Below, piece after piece: positions 36,940-47,100 of a stretch of 64,000 bases of DNA. The stretch lies in NCBI RefSeq assembly GCF_024652905.1, contig NZ_CP102428.1, forward strand, positions 4,076,001 through 4,140,000. The letters run 5' to 3'. This DNA is from Pseudomonas oryzihabitans. GTDB taxonomy: Bacteria > Pseudomonadota > Gammaproteobacteria > Pseudomonadales > Pseudomonadaceae. The notes beneath the pieces were generated by a model, which saw nothing but the letters and a program-made list of their open reading frames with translations, was not told the origin of the DNA and made no database searches. Position 1 is the first letter of the stretch. Each line of letters begins with the position of its first letter. Position numbers and translations under genes: made by a program.

Positions 36940-37972
36940 GGTGACCTACCAAAGCGCTGCCGATGCGCTGCCGGGTCTGGAAGGCGTCGGGCGGACCTTC
37001 ACGGAAGACCTGGCTGCGGGCGATGACGTCGTCGGGGGGGAACAGGCTGGGATCCTCGCGCAGGTCGGCCGGCAGCAGGCGCACGGCACCGGCATTGGGG
37101 GTCGCCAGGTGCAGCTCCTCGGTGGCCAGCACGGCATTGCGCGGCTCGTTGAGAAAGTCGATGAAGCGCCAGGCGGCGGCCTGGTGCGGGGAGCTGCTGA
37201 GCACCGCCACGCAGTCCATCCACAGCAGGCTGCCTTCGCGGGGCGTGGTGAAATGCCAGGGCTGCCCGGGCGTCGCGGCATTGAGCAGGTGCTGGTCGCC
37301 GCTGTAGCCCAGGGCCAGATCGATGCGGTCGCTGTAGGCCGGATTGCGCAGGGCGCTGACCACGTACTGATAGGTCAGCACCGCCGGTGCCTGGGCCTTG
37401 AGCAGGGCGAAGCTGCGTCTGAGCAACTCGGGATCGTCGCTGTTGATGGCGGCACCCAGGATGATCAGCGGCGCGACCAGCAGGTCGTCATGGTCTTCGA
37501 GCATGGCGATGCGGCCGTGTAGCGCCGGCGCCGGCTGCAGCAGCGGCAGCCAGGACGTGGGCGCCTGGGCCAGGCGGTCGCTGCGATAGAGCAGACCCAG
37601 GGTGCCCCAGACATAGGGCACCGCGTAGTCGCCACAACTGTGGCGCCAGCGTGGATCGAGTTCGTTCAGATGGGGCAGGCGCCGGGGATCGATGCGCGTC
37701 AGCAGGCCGTCCTGGCCGAGACGCGTGGCGCTGACCTCGTTGATCACCACCAGGTCGAGATCGGCATCGCCGCGCGCCAGGGTGGCGTCGCGCACGTCGC
37801 TGCTGTCGAAGTGAATTTCCTGCACGGGGGGATGGGCCTTGGCCCAGCGCTGCAGCAGGGTGTCGCTGAAATAGCCTTCCCAGGTATAGAGCCGCAAGGG
37901 CTCGGCAGCCGCCACGGGTGACGCGGGCAGACCGGTAAGCACCAGGCTGCAGAGGAAAAGGCAGTAGCGCAT
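36926..37972 (-). CDS. PotD-like periplasmic polyamine-binding protein (NspS-like sensor partner)
   Basis: A 348-residue exported binding protein. A signal peptide (1-23, ending VAAA) is followed by a type-2 periplasmic fold (LRLYTWEGYFSDTLLQRW; YAVPYVWGTLGLLYRSD), the usual start and hinge of PotD/PotF. No ABC permease or ATPase gene is adjacent. Instead the 3' end overlaps the MbaA-like GGDEF/EAL gene by 14 bases, so it probably acts as a sensor. In Vibrio cholerae, NspS binds norspermidine and controls MbaA; the same gene order and overlap suggest a similar polyamine or related ligand here. The ligand is inference. Confidence 0.82.
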   Translation of the reverse strand: MRYCLFLCSLVLTGLPASPVAAAEPLRLYTWEGYFSDTLLQRWAKAHPPVQEIHFDSSDVRDATLARGDADLDLVVINEVSATRLGQDGLLTRIDPRRLPHLNELDPRWRHSCGDYAVPYVWGTLGLLYRSDRLAQAPTSWLPLLQPAPALHGRIAMLEDHDDLLVAPLIILGAAINSDDPELLRRSFALLKAQAPAVLTYQYVVSALRNPAYSDRIDLALGYSGDQHLLNAATPGQPWHFTTPREGSLLWMDCVAVLSSSPHQAAAWRFIDFLNEPRNAVLATEELHLATPNAGAVRLLPADLREDPSLFPPDDVIARSQVFREGPPDAFQTRQRIGSALVGHHESQ

Positions 37973-38125
37973 GCGGACGACTCGGCGGCAAGGGCTGACT
38001 TCTATAGGAGGGGCCGAAGAGCCCGCACGTTCACCCCAGGAAATTCAGGGCTTCTGCTAGTCTAGGAGGCTTGCCTGTATTCGCCAGCCGCGGCGTCGTC
38101 TATTGCATGCGCTTGGCGATGTTCC

Positions 38126-38755
38126 TCAATTCTGCAAGGGCGCCACCCCGGCGCGCTGATGCGCGCGGGTCCAGGGCTTCTGCTCGTCGGCGAACTTGAC
38201 CGCCAGCCGTTCCAGCACCCGTTGCGTCGGCGCGTTGGTGCCATGCAGCAACAGCAGGGGCAACAGCAGCAGACTGGCGCCCAGGGCCGCCTGGCGTGGC
38301 TTGAGGTTGACCTCCTGGCCACGCAGCAGCCAGAGCAGAGTGCCGCTGGCGGCATAGCCGATGGGCAGGCCGGTCACCACTTCCGAGATCGAGTGATAGC
38401 CCAGCACCACCCGCGAGACAGCGATGAGCAGGGCGCACAGCGCGCCCAGGGTGGCTGCGGTCAGCCGTAGCGACGGTCGCGCCCGGCTGGCCAGCAGCCA
38501 GCCCAGCACTGGCAGCACGCTGCCCACCAGCATGGAGTGGCCGCTGAATCCGGTGAAATCCAGACGCGGAATGCCCAGGCCCCAGCCGAAGAAGGCGATC
38601 TTGGACAGGGCAACGCTGAGGCTGGCAGCACCAAACAGCAGCAGCCAGAGCAGCGCCGCCCGCGCGGACAGGCCAGCTAGGAGCCAAAGCGCGATCAGCA
38701 CGGCGCAGGGAAGCATCACCGAGGAATCGCCGAAGTTGGTGATGAACAGCCACAT
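38126..38755 (-). CDS. PAP2-family membrane phosphatase
   Basis: A 209-residue integral membrane protein with about six hydrophobic segments and the PAP2/acid phosphatase signature: KIAFFGWGLGIPR (motif 1, KxxxxxxRP-like), FSGHSM (motif 2) and SRVVLGYHSISEV (motif 3, with the catalytic His). The final Asp of motif 3 is replaced by Glu. Relatives dephosphorylate lipid phosphates such as phosphatidic acid or undecaprenyl pyrophosphate. ATG 38755 follows AGGAG and starts at the first helix; the frame is open for 30 more codons. It is a single gene between the polyamine-sensor-like pair and metK. Confidence 0.85.
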   Translation of the reverse strand: MWLFITNFGDSSVMLPCAVLIALWLLAGLSARAALLWLLLFGAASLSVALSKIAFFGWGLGIPRLDFTGFSGHSMLVGSVLPVLGWLLASRARPSLRLTAATLGALCALLIAVSRVVLGYHSISEVVTGLPIGYAASGTLLWLLRGQEVNLKPRQAALGASLLLLPLLLLHGTNAPTQRVLERLAVKFADEQKPWTRAHQRAGVAPLQN

Positions 38756-38874
38756 GGATAAGCAGACTCCTGGAGAAGACGAGGCATTCTGACCACCGGA
38801 CGCCCAGAGGTTGCATCGCGCGTGCCAGCCTGTGGACTGGCGCAAGAAAGCGCTGGGATCCCGGTTGCAGACCC

Positions 38875-38909
38875 AGAAAAAAGCCCCGGCACCGGCGGTG
38901 GCGGGGCTC
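38875..38909 (-). terminator. Intrinsic terminator after metK
   Basis: The stem AGCCCCG / CGGGGCT (38882-38888, 38902-38908) is followed on the minus strand by TTTTTTC, 17 bases past the metK stop. Confidence 0.88.
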
Positions 38910-38925
38910 TTTGCCGGGAGGCGTC

Positions 38926-40116
<1,191 letters not shown>

Positions 40117-40131
40117 CGAATGGTTCCTAAA

Positions 40132-40188
40132 TTACCAAGGGGTAGGGGCCCGCAGGCCGGTCGAGACAGCAGTTTCCTTGCTGGACAT
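40132..40188 (-). CDS. Candidate 18-residue leader peptide upstream of metK
   Basis: A minus-strand frame of 18 codons (MSSKETAVSTGLRAPTPW) is preceded by AAGGG five bases before the ATG and ends 15 bases before the metK ATG. A small hairpin (GACGC/GCGTC) overlaps its ribosome site. No methionine run is present, so classical attenuation is unlikely. It may be chance; comparative conservation would decide. Confidence 0.3.
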   Translation of the reverse strand: MSSKETAVSTGLRAPTPW

Positions 40189-40232
40189 GACGCCCTTGAG
40201 CGTCGGGTCCGCCCGCCACTGGCCAGGTGGCC

Positions 40233-41231
40233 TCATGACGGGGTGTTTCCCTGATCCGGGCGCGCGAACTGGCGCACCTGGATCTGAAAGCCGTTGCGCA
40301 GGCCGAGGTAGAGGCTTTCGCCCGCCTGCAGGCCGGCCGCCTGGGCCCAGCGGGCCAGTTCGTCCTGGTCGAAGCCGAGCCAGAGATCGCCACAGGCGGC
40401 GCGCGCCCAGGTCTGGTCATGGGGGCAGAGGTCGGTGATCACCAGGCTGCCACCCGGCGCCACGCGGCGGGCCAGCTGCTGCAGGGCCTCCGCCGGTGCA
40501 GCCAGATGATGCAGGACCATGTTGAGGACCACGCAGTCGGCCGCTGGCAGCGGCTCGGCGAGGGCGTCGGCCAGCTGCAGTTCGACCTGGGCGAGGCCCT
40601 CGCGCTGGCAGCGCTGGCGTGCCAGTTCGAGCATGGCCGGGCTGTTGTCCACCGCCACCACGCGGGCGAAGCGGCGCGCCAGATCCGGCAGGAAGGCGCC
40701 GTCGCCGGGGCCCACTTCCAGGGCGCAACCGCGCGGATCCAGGGCCAGGGCGTCCAGCAGGCTGAGCAGGCCGTCGCGATACTGCGGCAGACCGGCGATG
40801 AGATCCTGCTGGGCCTGGAATTTTTCCGCCACCCGGGCGAAGAAGTCGCGACTCACCGCGGCGCGCTGTGCATGCACCTCGCCGATCCGTGTCTGCACCG
40901 CGCTGGGCAGGGCCAGGGCGTCCACCTCTTCGAGCAGGGCGGCGTGCAGGGCGCCACCCAGGCTGCCCGGGCGGGGCAGGGCGCGGCGATAGAAGATGGC
41001 GTTGCCCTCGCGGCGCGTGGCTACCAGTTGGGCCTGGGCCAGCACCTTGAGGTGGTGGCTGATGCCGGACTGGCCGGTGGCGAAGATCTGCGCCAGCTCC
41101 AGCACGCCGAAGGAGGCGCTGTGCAGGGCGCGCAGGACGTTCAGGCGCAGGGGATCGCCGCCGGCCTTGCACAGGGCGGCGAGGGTATCTCCTGGTTCTT
41201 GGCCGAGCGCCGGCACGCGTAGCGGGGTCAT
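40233..41231 (-). CDS. ArsR-family regulator fused to a SAM-dependent methyltransferase domain
   Basis: A 332-residue two-domain protein. An ArsR-type winged HTH spans residues 15-95 (LARALHSASF-like helix, then GQSGISHHLKVLAQAQLVAT). A class I methyltransferase fold follows from about 140, with the SAM motif ALEVGPGDGAFLPDLA near 190-205 and DCVVLNMVLHHL later. The pairing with metK suggests a regulator of methionine or SAM metabolism; SahR-type ArsR regulators of other proteobacteria have this architecture. A perfect palindrome lies 37 bases upstream. Catalytic activity is not demonstrated. Confidence 0.85.
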   Translation of the reverse strand: MTPLRVPALGQEPGDTLAALCKAGGDPLRLNVLRALHSASFGVLELAQIFATGQSGISHHLKVLAQAQLVATRREGNAIFYRRALPRPGSLGGALHAALLEEVDALALPSAVQTRIGEVHAQRAAVSRDFFARVAEKFQAQQDLIAGLPQYRDGLLSLLDALALDPRGCALEVGPGDGAFLPDLARRFARVVAVDNSPAMLELARQRCQREGLAQVELQLADALAEPLPAADCVVLNMVLHHLAAPAEALQQLARRVAPGGSLVITDLCPHDQTWARAACGDLWLGFDQDELARWAQAAGLQAGESLYLGLRNGFQIQVRQFARPDQGNTPS

Positions 41232-41267
41232 GGGGCGCTAGTCTAGAGACCCGTCCCAGACCTCGCA

Positions 41268-41299
41268 AGAAAAGCATCAAAAAGTTTTGATGCTTTTCT
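41268..41299. promoter_or_regulatory. Perfect 15-base-arm palindrome, candidate ArsR-type operator
   Basis: AGAAAAGCATCAAAA-AG-TTTTGATGCTTTTCT lies between the ArsR-methyltransferase gene (-) and the pqiA gene (+). Its length and symmetry fit a dimeric ArsR operator. Because it is 37 bases from the regulator's ATG, autoregulation is the simplest reading. Confidence 0.65.
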
Positions 41300-41445
41300 G
41301 GGGCGGCTGGCCGCGCATACCTTCGTCGAGGTAGGTAAGATGCCGGAGCCGTTTGGCCGGCAGTCGTCGCGGCCTTGCGGTAACGACCGCGAAACTCGCG
41401 CGTCCAACCTGCAGCCCCCTTCCAGGAGCGTCACCGGGTAGCCCC

Positions 41446-42087
41446 ATGTCCGTCCAGCCACCGTCCCCTTCCGCGCCCGCCACCGGCACGCGCCTGGTGA
41501 TCTGCGAGCACTGCGATTCGGTGCATCGCCTCGAGCCCCTCGCGGCGGGCGAGCGGGCGCATTGCCTGCGCTGTGGCGCCTTGCTCTATCGCGCCAGCCG
41601 CCTGGACATCCAGGGTCTGCTGGCCCTGGCGATCGCCGCCGCGGTGCTGTTCGTGATCGCCAATGTCGGGCCCATCCTGCAGCTCAGCTTTCGCGGCCTG
41701 CACAGCGAGGCGACCCTGCTGGAGTCGGTGATCGCAATGAGTCGCGGCTTCGCCGGACCCATGGCGCTGGTGGTGGCCATGACCCTGTTCGTGGTGCCGC
41801 TGCTGCAGATCGCGCTGCTGCTCTGGGTCCTCGGCTTCGCCCAGGCCGGTCGCCGGGCCCCCGGTTTCGCCACGGCCATGGTCACCCTGCACTACCTGCG
41901 GCCCTGGAGCATGATCGAGGTCTTCGTGCTCGGCGCCCTTGTGGCGGTGATCAAGCTGGCCGGCTTGCTGCACGTGGTGGTGGGCCTGGGCCTGTTCGGC
42001 ATGGTCGGGCTGATGGTGGTGCTGCTGATCATCGCCAAGCGCGACCTGCATCCGCTGTGGGACGCCGTCGGGGAGCGCGAGCCGTGA
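41446..42087 (+). CDS. pqiA: PqiA-type membrane protein (first PqiA gene)
   Basis: A 213-residue inner-membrane protein equivalent to one half of E. coli PqiA. An N-terminal zinc-ribbon-like motif CEHCDSVHRL...CLRCG is followed by four hydrophobic segments. It acts with the MCE protein PqiB and lipoprotein PqiC in lipid or envelope-stress transport across the periplasm. ATG 41446 ([14 protein letters not shown]) gives the compact form. The stop overlaps the GTG of the next gene by four bases. First gene of pqiA-pqiA-pqiB-pqiC. Confidence 0.88.
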   Translation: MSVQPPSPSAPATGTRLVICEHCDSVHRLEPLAAGERAHCLRCGALLYRASRLDIQGLLALAIAAAVLFVIANVGPILQLSFRGLHSEATLLESVIAMSRGFAGPMALVVAMTLFVVPLLQIALLLWVLGFAQAGRRAPGFATAMVTLHYLRPWSMIEVFVLGALVAVIKLAGLLHVVVGLGLFGMVGLMVVLLIIAKRDLHPLWDAVGEREP

Positions 42088-42725
42088 CCGCGCCCCAGCT
42101 GCCACCCCGCGCCGACGAACTTGGCCTCTGCCTGTGCCACGTCTGCGGCAAGGTCTGCACCGCGCCGCGCCACCACAAGGCCGGCTGCCCGCGCTGCGGC
42201 TCGGCGCTGCACCGCCGCAAGCCCAATGTCTATGCCAAGACCTGGGCCTACCTGATCGCCGCGCTGATTCTCTATATCCCGGCCAATACCCTGCCGGTGA
42301 TGTTCACCGGTACCCTGGGGCGCGGCGTGGAGAGCACCATTCTCGAAGGGGTGATCGAATTCTGGGAAGGCGGCTCCTGGGGCGTCGCCCTGGTGATCTT
42401 CATCGCCAGCGTGGCGGTGCCCTCCATCAAGTTTCTGGTGCTCGGCACCCTGCTGGTGACCTGCCAGCGCCGCAGCGACTGGGCCACTGCCCAGCGTGCC
42501 CGGCTCTATCGCTTCGTCGAGCTGATCGGCTACTGGTCGATGCTCGATGTGATCGTGGTAGCCCTGGTCTCGGCGCTGGTGCACTTCGGTGCCCTGAGTT
42601 CGGCGGCGCCGCGCCTGGGTATCGTGTTCTTTGGTTTCGTGGTGGTGCTGACGATGCTCGCCGCGATGAGTTTCGATCCCCGCTTGATCTGGGATGCAGA
42701 GGTGAACGATGACGGACAGGCATGA
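42084..42725 (+). CDS. pqiA: PqiA-type membrane protein (second PqiA gene)
   Basis: A 213-residue paralogue of the preceding gene, with its own zinc ribbon (CLCHVCGKVC...CPRCGSALHRR) and four membrane segments (for example WAYLIAALILYIPANTLPVM). In E. coli the two halves are fused in one PqiA protein; here they are separate, coupled genes. The start is GTG at 42084, overlapping the previous stop (GTGA). Its 3' end overlaps pqiB by 17 bases. Confidence 0.88.
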   Translation: MTAPQLPPRADELGLCLCHVCGKVCTAPRHHKAGCPRCGSALHRRKPNVYAKTWAYLIAALILYIPANTLPVMFTGTLGRGVESTILEGVIEFWEGGSWGVALVIFIASVAVPSIKFLVLGTLLVTCQRRSDWATAQRARLYRFVELIGYWSMLDVIVVALVSALVHFGALSSAAPRLGIVFFGFVVVLTMLAAMSFDPRLIWDAEVNDDGQA

Positions 42726-44355
42726 ACCCGACGCCCTGGCGCCTACCCCCGAGGTACGCCGCAGTCGCTGGAGCGTATCGCTGATCTGGCTGGTGCCCAT
42801 CGTGGCGGCCCTGATCGGGCTGTCCATGGTGATCCACAGCTGGGCCTCGCGCGGACCGACCATCACGGTGACCTTTCTCACCGCCGAAGGGCTGGAAGCC
42901 GGCAAGACCCAGGTCAAGTACAAGAACGTGGTGATCGGCACCGTCAGCGACATCCAGCTGGCGCCGGATCGCAATCGGGTGATCACCACCATCGAATTGG
43001 AAAAGTCCGCCGAGGGCTTCGCCACCAAGGACGCGCGCTTCTGGGTGGTGCGACCGCGCTTCGGCGTCAACGGCGTCTCCGGGGTCGACACCCTGGTGTC
43101 GGGCGCCTTCATCGGCGCCGACATCGGCGATTCCACCGAGTCCCATCGCGACTTCCGCGGCCTGGAGCAGCCGCCGGCGCTGATCCACGGCGCCTCGGGC
43201 AAGAGATTCATCGTCACTGCCGACGACATCGGCTCCCTGGACGTCGGCTCGCCGGTCTATTACCGGCGCATCCAGGTCGGCCGCGTGGTGTCCTTCCACC
43301 TCAACCCGGATGGCAAGGGCGTCAGCGCCCAGATCTTCGTCGATTCGCCCTACGACCGCTTCGTCACCGCCAACAGCCGCTTCTGGAACGCCAGCGGCGT
43401 CGATGTCTCGCTCAGCGCCTCCGGACTCAAGCTCAATACCCAGTCGCTGGCCACGGTGGTGGCGGGCGGCATCGCCTTCGTCACCCCGGAATGGCCCAAG
43501 GATCCCGAGGCGGCCCAGGAAGACCAGAGTTTCACCCTGTTCGACGACCAGACCAGCGCCCTGGCCCCGCCGGATGGCGAGCCCATCTATGTGCGGATGA
43601 GATTCCAGCAGTCGTTGCGTGGCCTCGCCACCGGCGCGCCGGTGGAATTCCTCGGCATGAACGTGGGCCGGGTAGTCTCCCTGACCCCCGACTACGAAGA
43701 TGCCCAGGATCGCTTCTCGCTGATCGTTGGCGCCGTCATCTATCCCCAGCGGCTGGGTGATGTCGGCAAACGCATCGAGACCAAGGACCGCGATGGCAGG
43801 CTGTTCGCTGGCTGGGTGGCCCGTGGCCTGCGTGCCCAGGCCCGTACCGGCAACCTCTTGACCGGACAGCTCTACATTTCCGTCGACTTCGTGCCCAATG
43901 CGCCCAAGGTGGCCTTCGATCCCCAGGCCAAGCCGCTGTCGATCCCCACCGTCACCGGCAGCTTTGATCGCCTGCAGGAGCAGATGGCCGGCATCGTCAA
44001 CAAGATCGACAAGATCCCCTTCGATTCCATCGGCAAGAATCTCGACACCAGCCTGGCGCAGCTCAGCGGCACCCTCAAGCAGCTCAACGCGGGCGTCCTG
44101 CCGCAGCTGACCACCACCCTGATGGGCGTGCAGCAACTCACCGGCAGCGCCAGCCAGAGCCTGGGCGCGGATTCCCCGGTGCAGCAGAATCTGACCCAGA
44201 CCCTCGAAGAGATGCAGCGCATGGCGCGCTCCCTGCGGGTGTTCGGCGACTACCTCGGCCGCCATCCGGAATCCCTGATCCGCGGTCTGGTGACCGATCC
44301 GCCGCCCAAGTTCGAACCGGGCTCCCGTGATCCCGCCAAAGGAAAACTGCAATGA
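42709..44355 (+). CDS. pqiB: MCE-domain lipid transport protein PqiB
   Basis: A 548-residue protein with one N-terminal membrane anchor ([20 protein letters not shown]), three consecutive MCE domains (about 45-150, 160-270 and 290-400, e.g. [20 protein letters not shown]) and a C-terminal helical region. PqiB forms a hexameric tube for lipid passage between membranes. Length matches E. coli PqiB (546). It overlaps both neighbours, confirming one operon with pqiC. No stress-promoter motif was recognised upstream. Confidence 0.93.
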   Translation: MTDRHEPDALAPTPEVRRSRWSVSLIWLVPIVAALIGLSMVIHSWASRGPTITVTFLTAEGLEAGKTQVKYKNVVIGTVSDIQLAPDRNRVITTIELEKSAEGFATKDARFWVVRPRFGVNGVSGVDTLVSGAFIGADIGDSTESHRDFRGLEQPPALIHGASGKRFIVTADDIGSLDVGSPVYYRRIQVGRVVSFHLNPDGKGVSAQIFVDSPYDRFVTANSRFWNASGVDVSLSASGLKLNTQSLATVVAGGIAFVTPEWPKDPEAAQEDQSFTLFDDQTSALAPPDGEPIYVRMRFQQSLRGLATGAPVEFLGMNVGRVVSLTPDYEDAQDRFSLIVGAVIYPQRLGDVGKRIETKDRDGRLFAGWVARGLRAQARTGNLLTGQLYISVDFVPNAPKVAFDPQAKPLSIPTVTGSFDRLQEQMAGIVNKIDKIPFDSIGKNLDTSLAQLSGTLKQLNAGVLPQLTTTLMGVQQLTGSASQSLGADSPVQQNLTQTLEEMQRMARSLRVFGDYLGRHPESLIRGLVTDPPPKFEPGSRDPAKGKLQ

Positions 44356-44951
44356 AGCGCCTGACCTGCCTGGCTCTGCCCCTGCTGCTGGCTGCCTGTT
44401 CGTCCAAGGCGCCGCTCAACTACCACACCCTGACCAGTGCCGCGGAGCCCGCGGCCACTGGTCGCGCTGCCAGCTTTCGCTTCGCCCTGCAGGGCGTCTC
44501 GGTGCCGCCGCAGGTGGATCAGCCGCAGCTGGTGATCCGCCAGGGCGAGGGCATCGCCCTGCTGGAAAACGAACGCTGGATCGCCCCCCTGGCCGACGAG
44601 GTCCGCAGTGCGCTGTCCGCCGACCTGTCCCAGGACCTGGGCACCCTGGACCTGGGCGATGCCCCCCGTGGCAGCGGCGCACCGGTGCTGCGCATCAAGG
44701 TGGACCTGCAGCGCTTCGATTCGCAGCCCGGGCGTGGCGTCCAGCAGGACGCGCTCTGGACCCTGCGCCTGGCCGAGCCCGGGGGCGAGCGGGTGCTCAC
44801 CTGTGGCAGCCGGATCAGCCAGCCCGCTGGCGGCTCCTATGCCAAGGTCGTCGCGGCGCATCGCCAGGCGCTGAGCGTCCTGGCCAAGCGCATCGAGCCG
44901 GTGGCGCGTGCCTTCGTGGCCGACGGCGATACGATCTGCCCGGCAGGCTGA
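44352..44951 (+). CDS. pqiC: Outer-membrane lipoprotein PqiC
   Basis: A 199-residue lipoprotein (ABC-type transport auxiliary family). The lipobox is LLAAC with Cys16, and Ser at +2 directs it to the outer membrane. The rest matches PqiC/YmbA in length and layout (LNYHTLTS at the mature N-terminus). It overlaps pqiB by four bases (ATGA). It completes the Pqi envelope apparatus. The tkt gene follows 83 bases later with its own ribosome site. Confidence 0.9.
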   Translation: MKRLTCLALPLLLAACSSKAPLNYHTLTSAAEPAATGRAASFRFALQGVSVPPQVDQPQLVIRQGEGIALLENERWIAPLADEVRSALSADLSQDLGTLDLGDAPRGSGAPVLRIKVDLQRFDSQPGRGVQQDALWTLRLAEPGGERVLTCGSRISQPAGGSYAKVVAAHRQALSVLAKRIEPVARAFVADGDTICPAG

Positions 44952-45034
44952 GGCGACCGCGCCGATTGCTGGAAGTGCCCTGGCTGAGCGAAAATGGCCG
45001 CCCTTTCGCTCTGCCTCTGCCAGGAGACACCGCA

Positions 45035-47032
45035 ATGCCCAGCCGTCGTGATCGAGCCAACGCCATCCGTGCCCTCAGCATGGATGCCGTGCAAAAGGCC
45101 AATAGTGGCCACCCCGGCGCCCCCATGGGTATGGCCGACATCGCCGAAGTGCTTTGGCACGATCAGCTCAAGCACAACCCTGGCAATCCCCAGTGGGCCG
45201 ACCGTGACCGCTTCGTGCTGTCCAACGGCCACGGCTCCATGCTCATCTATTCGCTGCTGCACCTGTCCGGCTACGACCTGTCCATCGACGACCTGAAGAA
45301 TTTCCGTCAACTGCACAGCAAGACCCCGGGCCACCCCGAGTACGGCTACGCCCCGGGCATCGAGACCACCACCGGTCCGCTGGGCCAGGGCATCGCCAAC
45401 GCCGTGGGCTTCGCCCTGGCGGAAAAGGTCATGGCCGCCCAGTTCAACCGTGATGGCCACCAGATCGTCGACCACCATACCTACGCCTTCCTCGGCGATG
45501 GCTGCATGATGGAAGGCGTCTCCCACGAGGCCTGCTCTCTGGCCGGCACCCTGGGCCTGTCCAAGCTGATCGCCTTCTACGACGACAACGGCATCTCCAT
45601 CGATGGCGAGGTCGAAGGCTGGTTCACCGACGACACCCCCAAGCGCTTCGAGAGCTACGGCTGGCAGGTTATCCGCAACGTCGACGGCCATGACGCCGAC
45701 GAGATCCAGACCGCCCTGGACACCGCGCGCAAGAGCGACAAGCCCACCCTGATCTGCTGCAAGACCGTGATCGGCTACGGCGCGCCGCACAAGCAGGGCA
45801 AGGAAGAGTGCCACGGCGCGCCCCTGGGCAACGACGAGATCCAGGCCGCGCGCGAACTGCTCGGCTGGTCCCATGCGCCCTTCGAGATTCCCGCCGACAT
45901 CTATGCCGAGTGGAGCGCCCGGGAACGCGGCGCCGCCGCCGAGGCCGAGTGGAACGAGCGATTCGCCGCCTACGCCCAGGCCCATCCGCAATTGGCCGCC
46001 GAGTTCAAGCGCCGCATGGCCGGTGACCTGCCCGCCGATTTCGCCGAGCGCGCCGCCGCCTTCATCCAGGACGTCGCCAGCAAGGGCGAGACCATCGCCA
46101 GCCGCAAGGCCAGCCAGAACGCCCTGCAGTTCTTTGGTCCGCTGCTGCCCGAACTGCTCGGCGGTTCCGCTGACCTGGCCGGCTCCAACCTGACCCTGTG
46201 GAAGGGCGCCAAGGGCGTCACCGCCGAAGACGCCAGCGGCAACTATGTCCACTACGGCGTGCGTGAATTCGGTATGAGCGCCATCATGAACGGCGTCGCC
46301 CTGCACGGCGGCCTGGTGCCCTACGGCGCCACCTTCCTGATGTTCATGGAATACGCCCGCAACGCGGTGCGTATGTCGGCGCTGATGAAGCAGCGGGTGC
46401 TCTATGTCTTCACCCACGACTCCATCGGCCTCGGCGAAGACGGCCCCACCCACCAGCCGGTGGAGCAGCTGGCCTCGCTGCGCTACACCCCCAACCTGGA
46501 CACCTGGCGTCCGGCCGACGCGGTAGAATCCGCCATCGCCTGGACCGCCGCCCTGGAGCGTCGCGACGGTCCCAGCGCGCTGATCTTCTCGCGCCAGAAC
46601 CTGACCCACAGCGTGCGTGACGCCGCCACCCTGGGCAACGCCGCCCGTGGTGGCTACGTGCTCAAGGACTGCAACGGCGAACCCGAGCTGATCCTCATCG
46701 CCACCGGCTCCGAAGTCGGCCTGGCAGTGCAGGCCCATGATCGCCTGACCGCCGAAGGTCGCCAGGTGCGCGTGGTCTCCATGCCCAGCACCAGCGTCTT
46801 CGACCGCCAGAGCCCCGAGTACCGCCAGCAGGTCCTGCCGGTGGAAGTCGGCGCGCGCATCGCCATCGAGGCCGGCATCGCCGACTTCTGGTACAAGTAC
46901 GTCGGTCTCGACGGTCGTATCATCGGCATGCACACCTACGGCGAATCCGCCCCGGCGGCGGCGCTCTTCGAGCACTTCGGCTTCACCCTGGACAACGTCC
47001 TGGCTGTCGCCGGCGAGTTGCTGGAAGACTGA
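45035..47032 (+). CDS. tkt: Transketolase Tkt
   Basis: A 665-residue thiamine-diphosphate enzyme of the pentose phosphate pathway. Motifs in order: the TPP-binding [18 protein letters not shown] (about 155-172) with the following N of DDNGISIDG, and the pyrimidine-domain [19 protein letters not shown]. Length matches E. coli TktA (663). The same frame is open for 236 further codons upstream, but that part overlaps pqiC in another frame; AGGAG before ATG 45035 settles the start. The gene heads the tkt...epd-pgk-fba arrangement of pseudomonads, here split by accessory genes. Confidence 0.97.
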   Translation: MPSRRDRANAIRALSMDAVQKANSGHPGAPMGMADIAEVLWHDQLKHNPGNPQWADRDRFVLSNGHGSMLIYSLLHLSGYDLSIDDLKNFRQLHSKTPGHPEYGYAPGIETTTGPLGQGIANAVGFALAEKVMAAQFNRDGHQIVDHHTYAFLGDGCMMEGVSHEACSLAGTLGLSKLIAFYDDNGISIDGEVEGWFTDDTPKRFESYGWQVIRNVDGHDADEIQTALDTARKSDKPTLICCKTVIGYGAPHKQGKEECHGAPLGNDEIQAARELLGWSHAPFEIPADIYAEWSARERGAAAEAEWNERFAAYAQAHPQLAAEFKRRMAGDLPADFAERAAAFIQDVASKGETIASRKASQNALQFFGPLLPELLGGSADLAGSNLTLWKGAKGVTAEDASGNYVHYGVREFGMSAIMNGVALHGGLVPYGATFLMFMEYARNAVRMSALMKQRVLYVFTHDSIGLGEDGPTHQPVEQLASLRYTPNLDTWRPADAVESAIAWTAALERRDGPSALIFSRQNLTHSVRDAATLGNAARGGYVLKDCNGEPELILIATGSEVGLAVQAHDRLTAEGRQVRVVSMPSTSVFDRQSPEYRQQVLPVEVGARIAIEAGIADFWYKYVGLDGRIIGMHTYGESAPAAALFEHFGFTLDNVLAVAGELLED

Positions 47033-47050
47033 GTGTGCCGCGGTAATACG

Positions 47051-47077
47051 AAAAGCCCCGCCTAGGCGGGGCTTTTT
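47051..47077. terminator. Bidirectional intrinsic terminator between tkt and vgrG
   Basis: AAAAGCCCCGCC-TA-GGCGGGGCTTTT, 18 bases after the tkt stop. Flanking A and T runs allow it to serve both convergent genes. Confidence 0.92.
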
Positions 47078-47100
47078 CATGCCTGACATTCAGCAGGCGC

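Noticed and set aside
40117-40232. SAM or SAH riboswitch ahead of metK
   Set aside because: I could not find the conserved core of any SAM or SAH riboswitch class in this 116-base gap.
44327-45034. An in-frame 236-codon extension of transketolase, which would suggest a fusion
   Set aside because: The extension overlaps pqiC in another frame, and the normal tkt start has a strong ribosome site.
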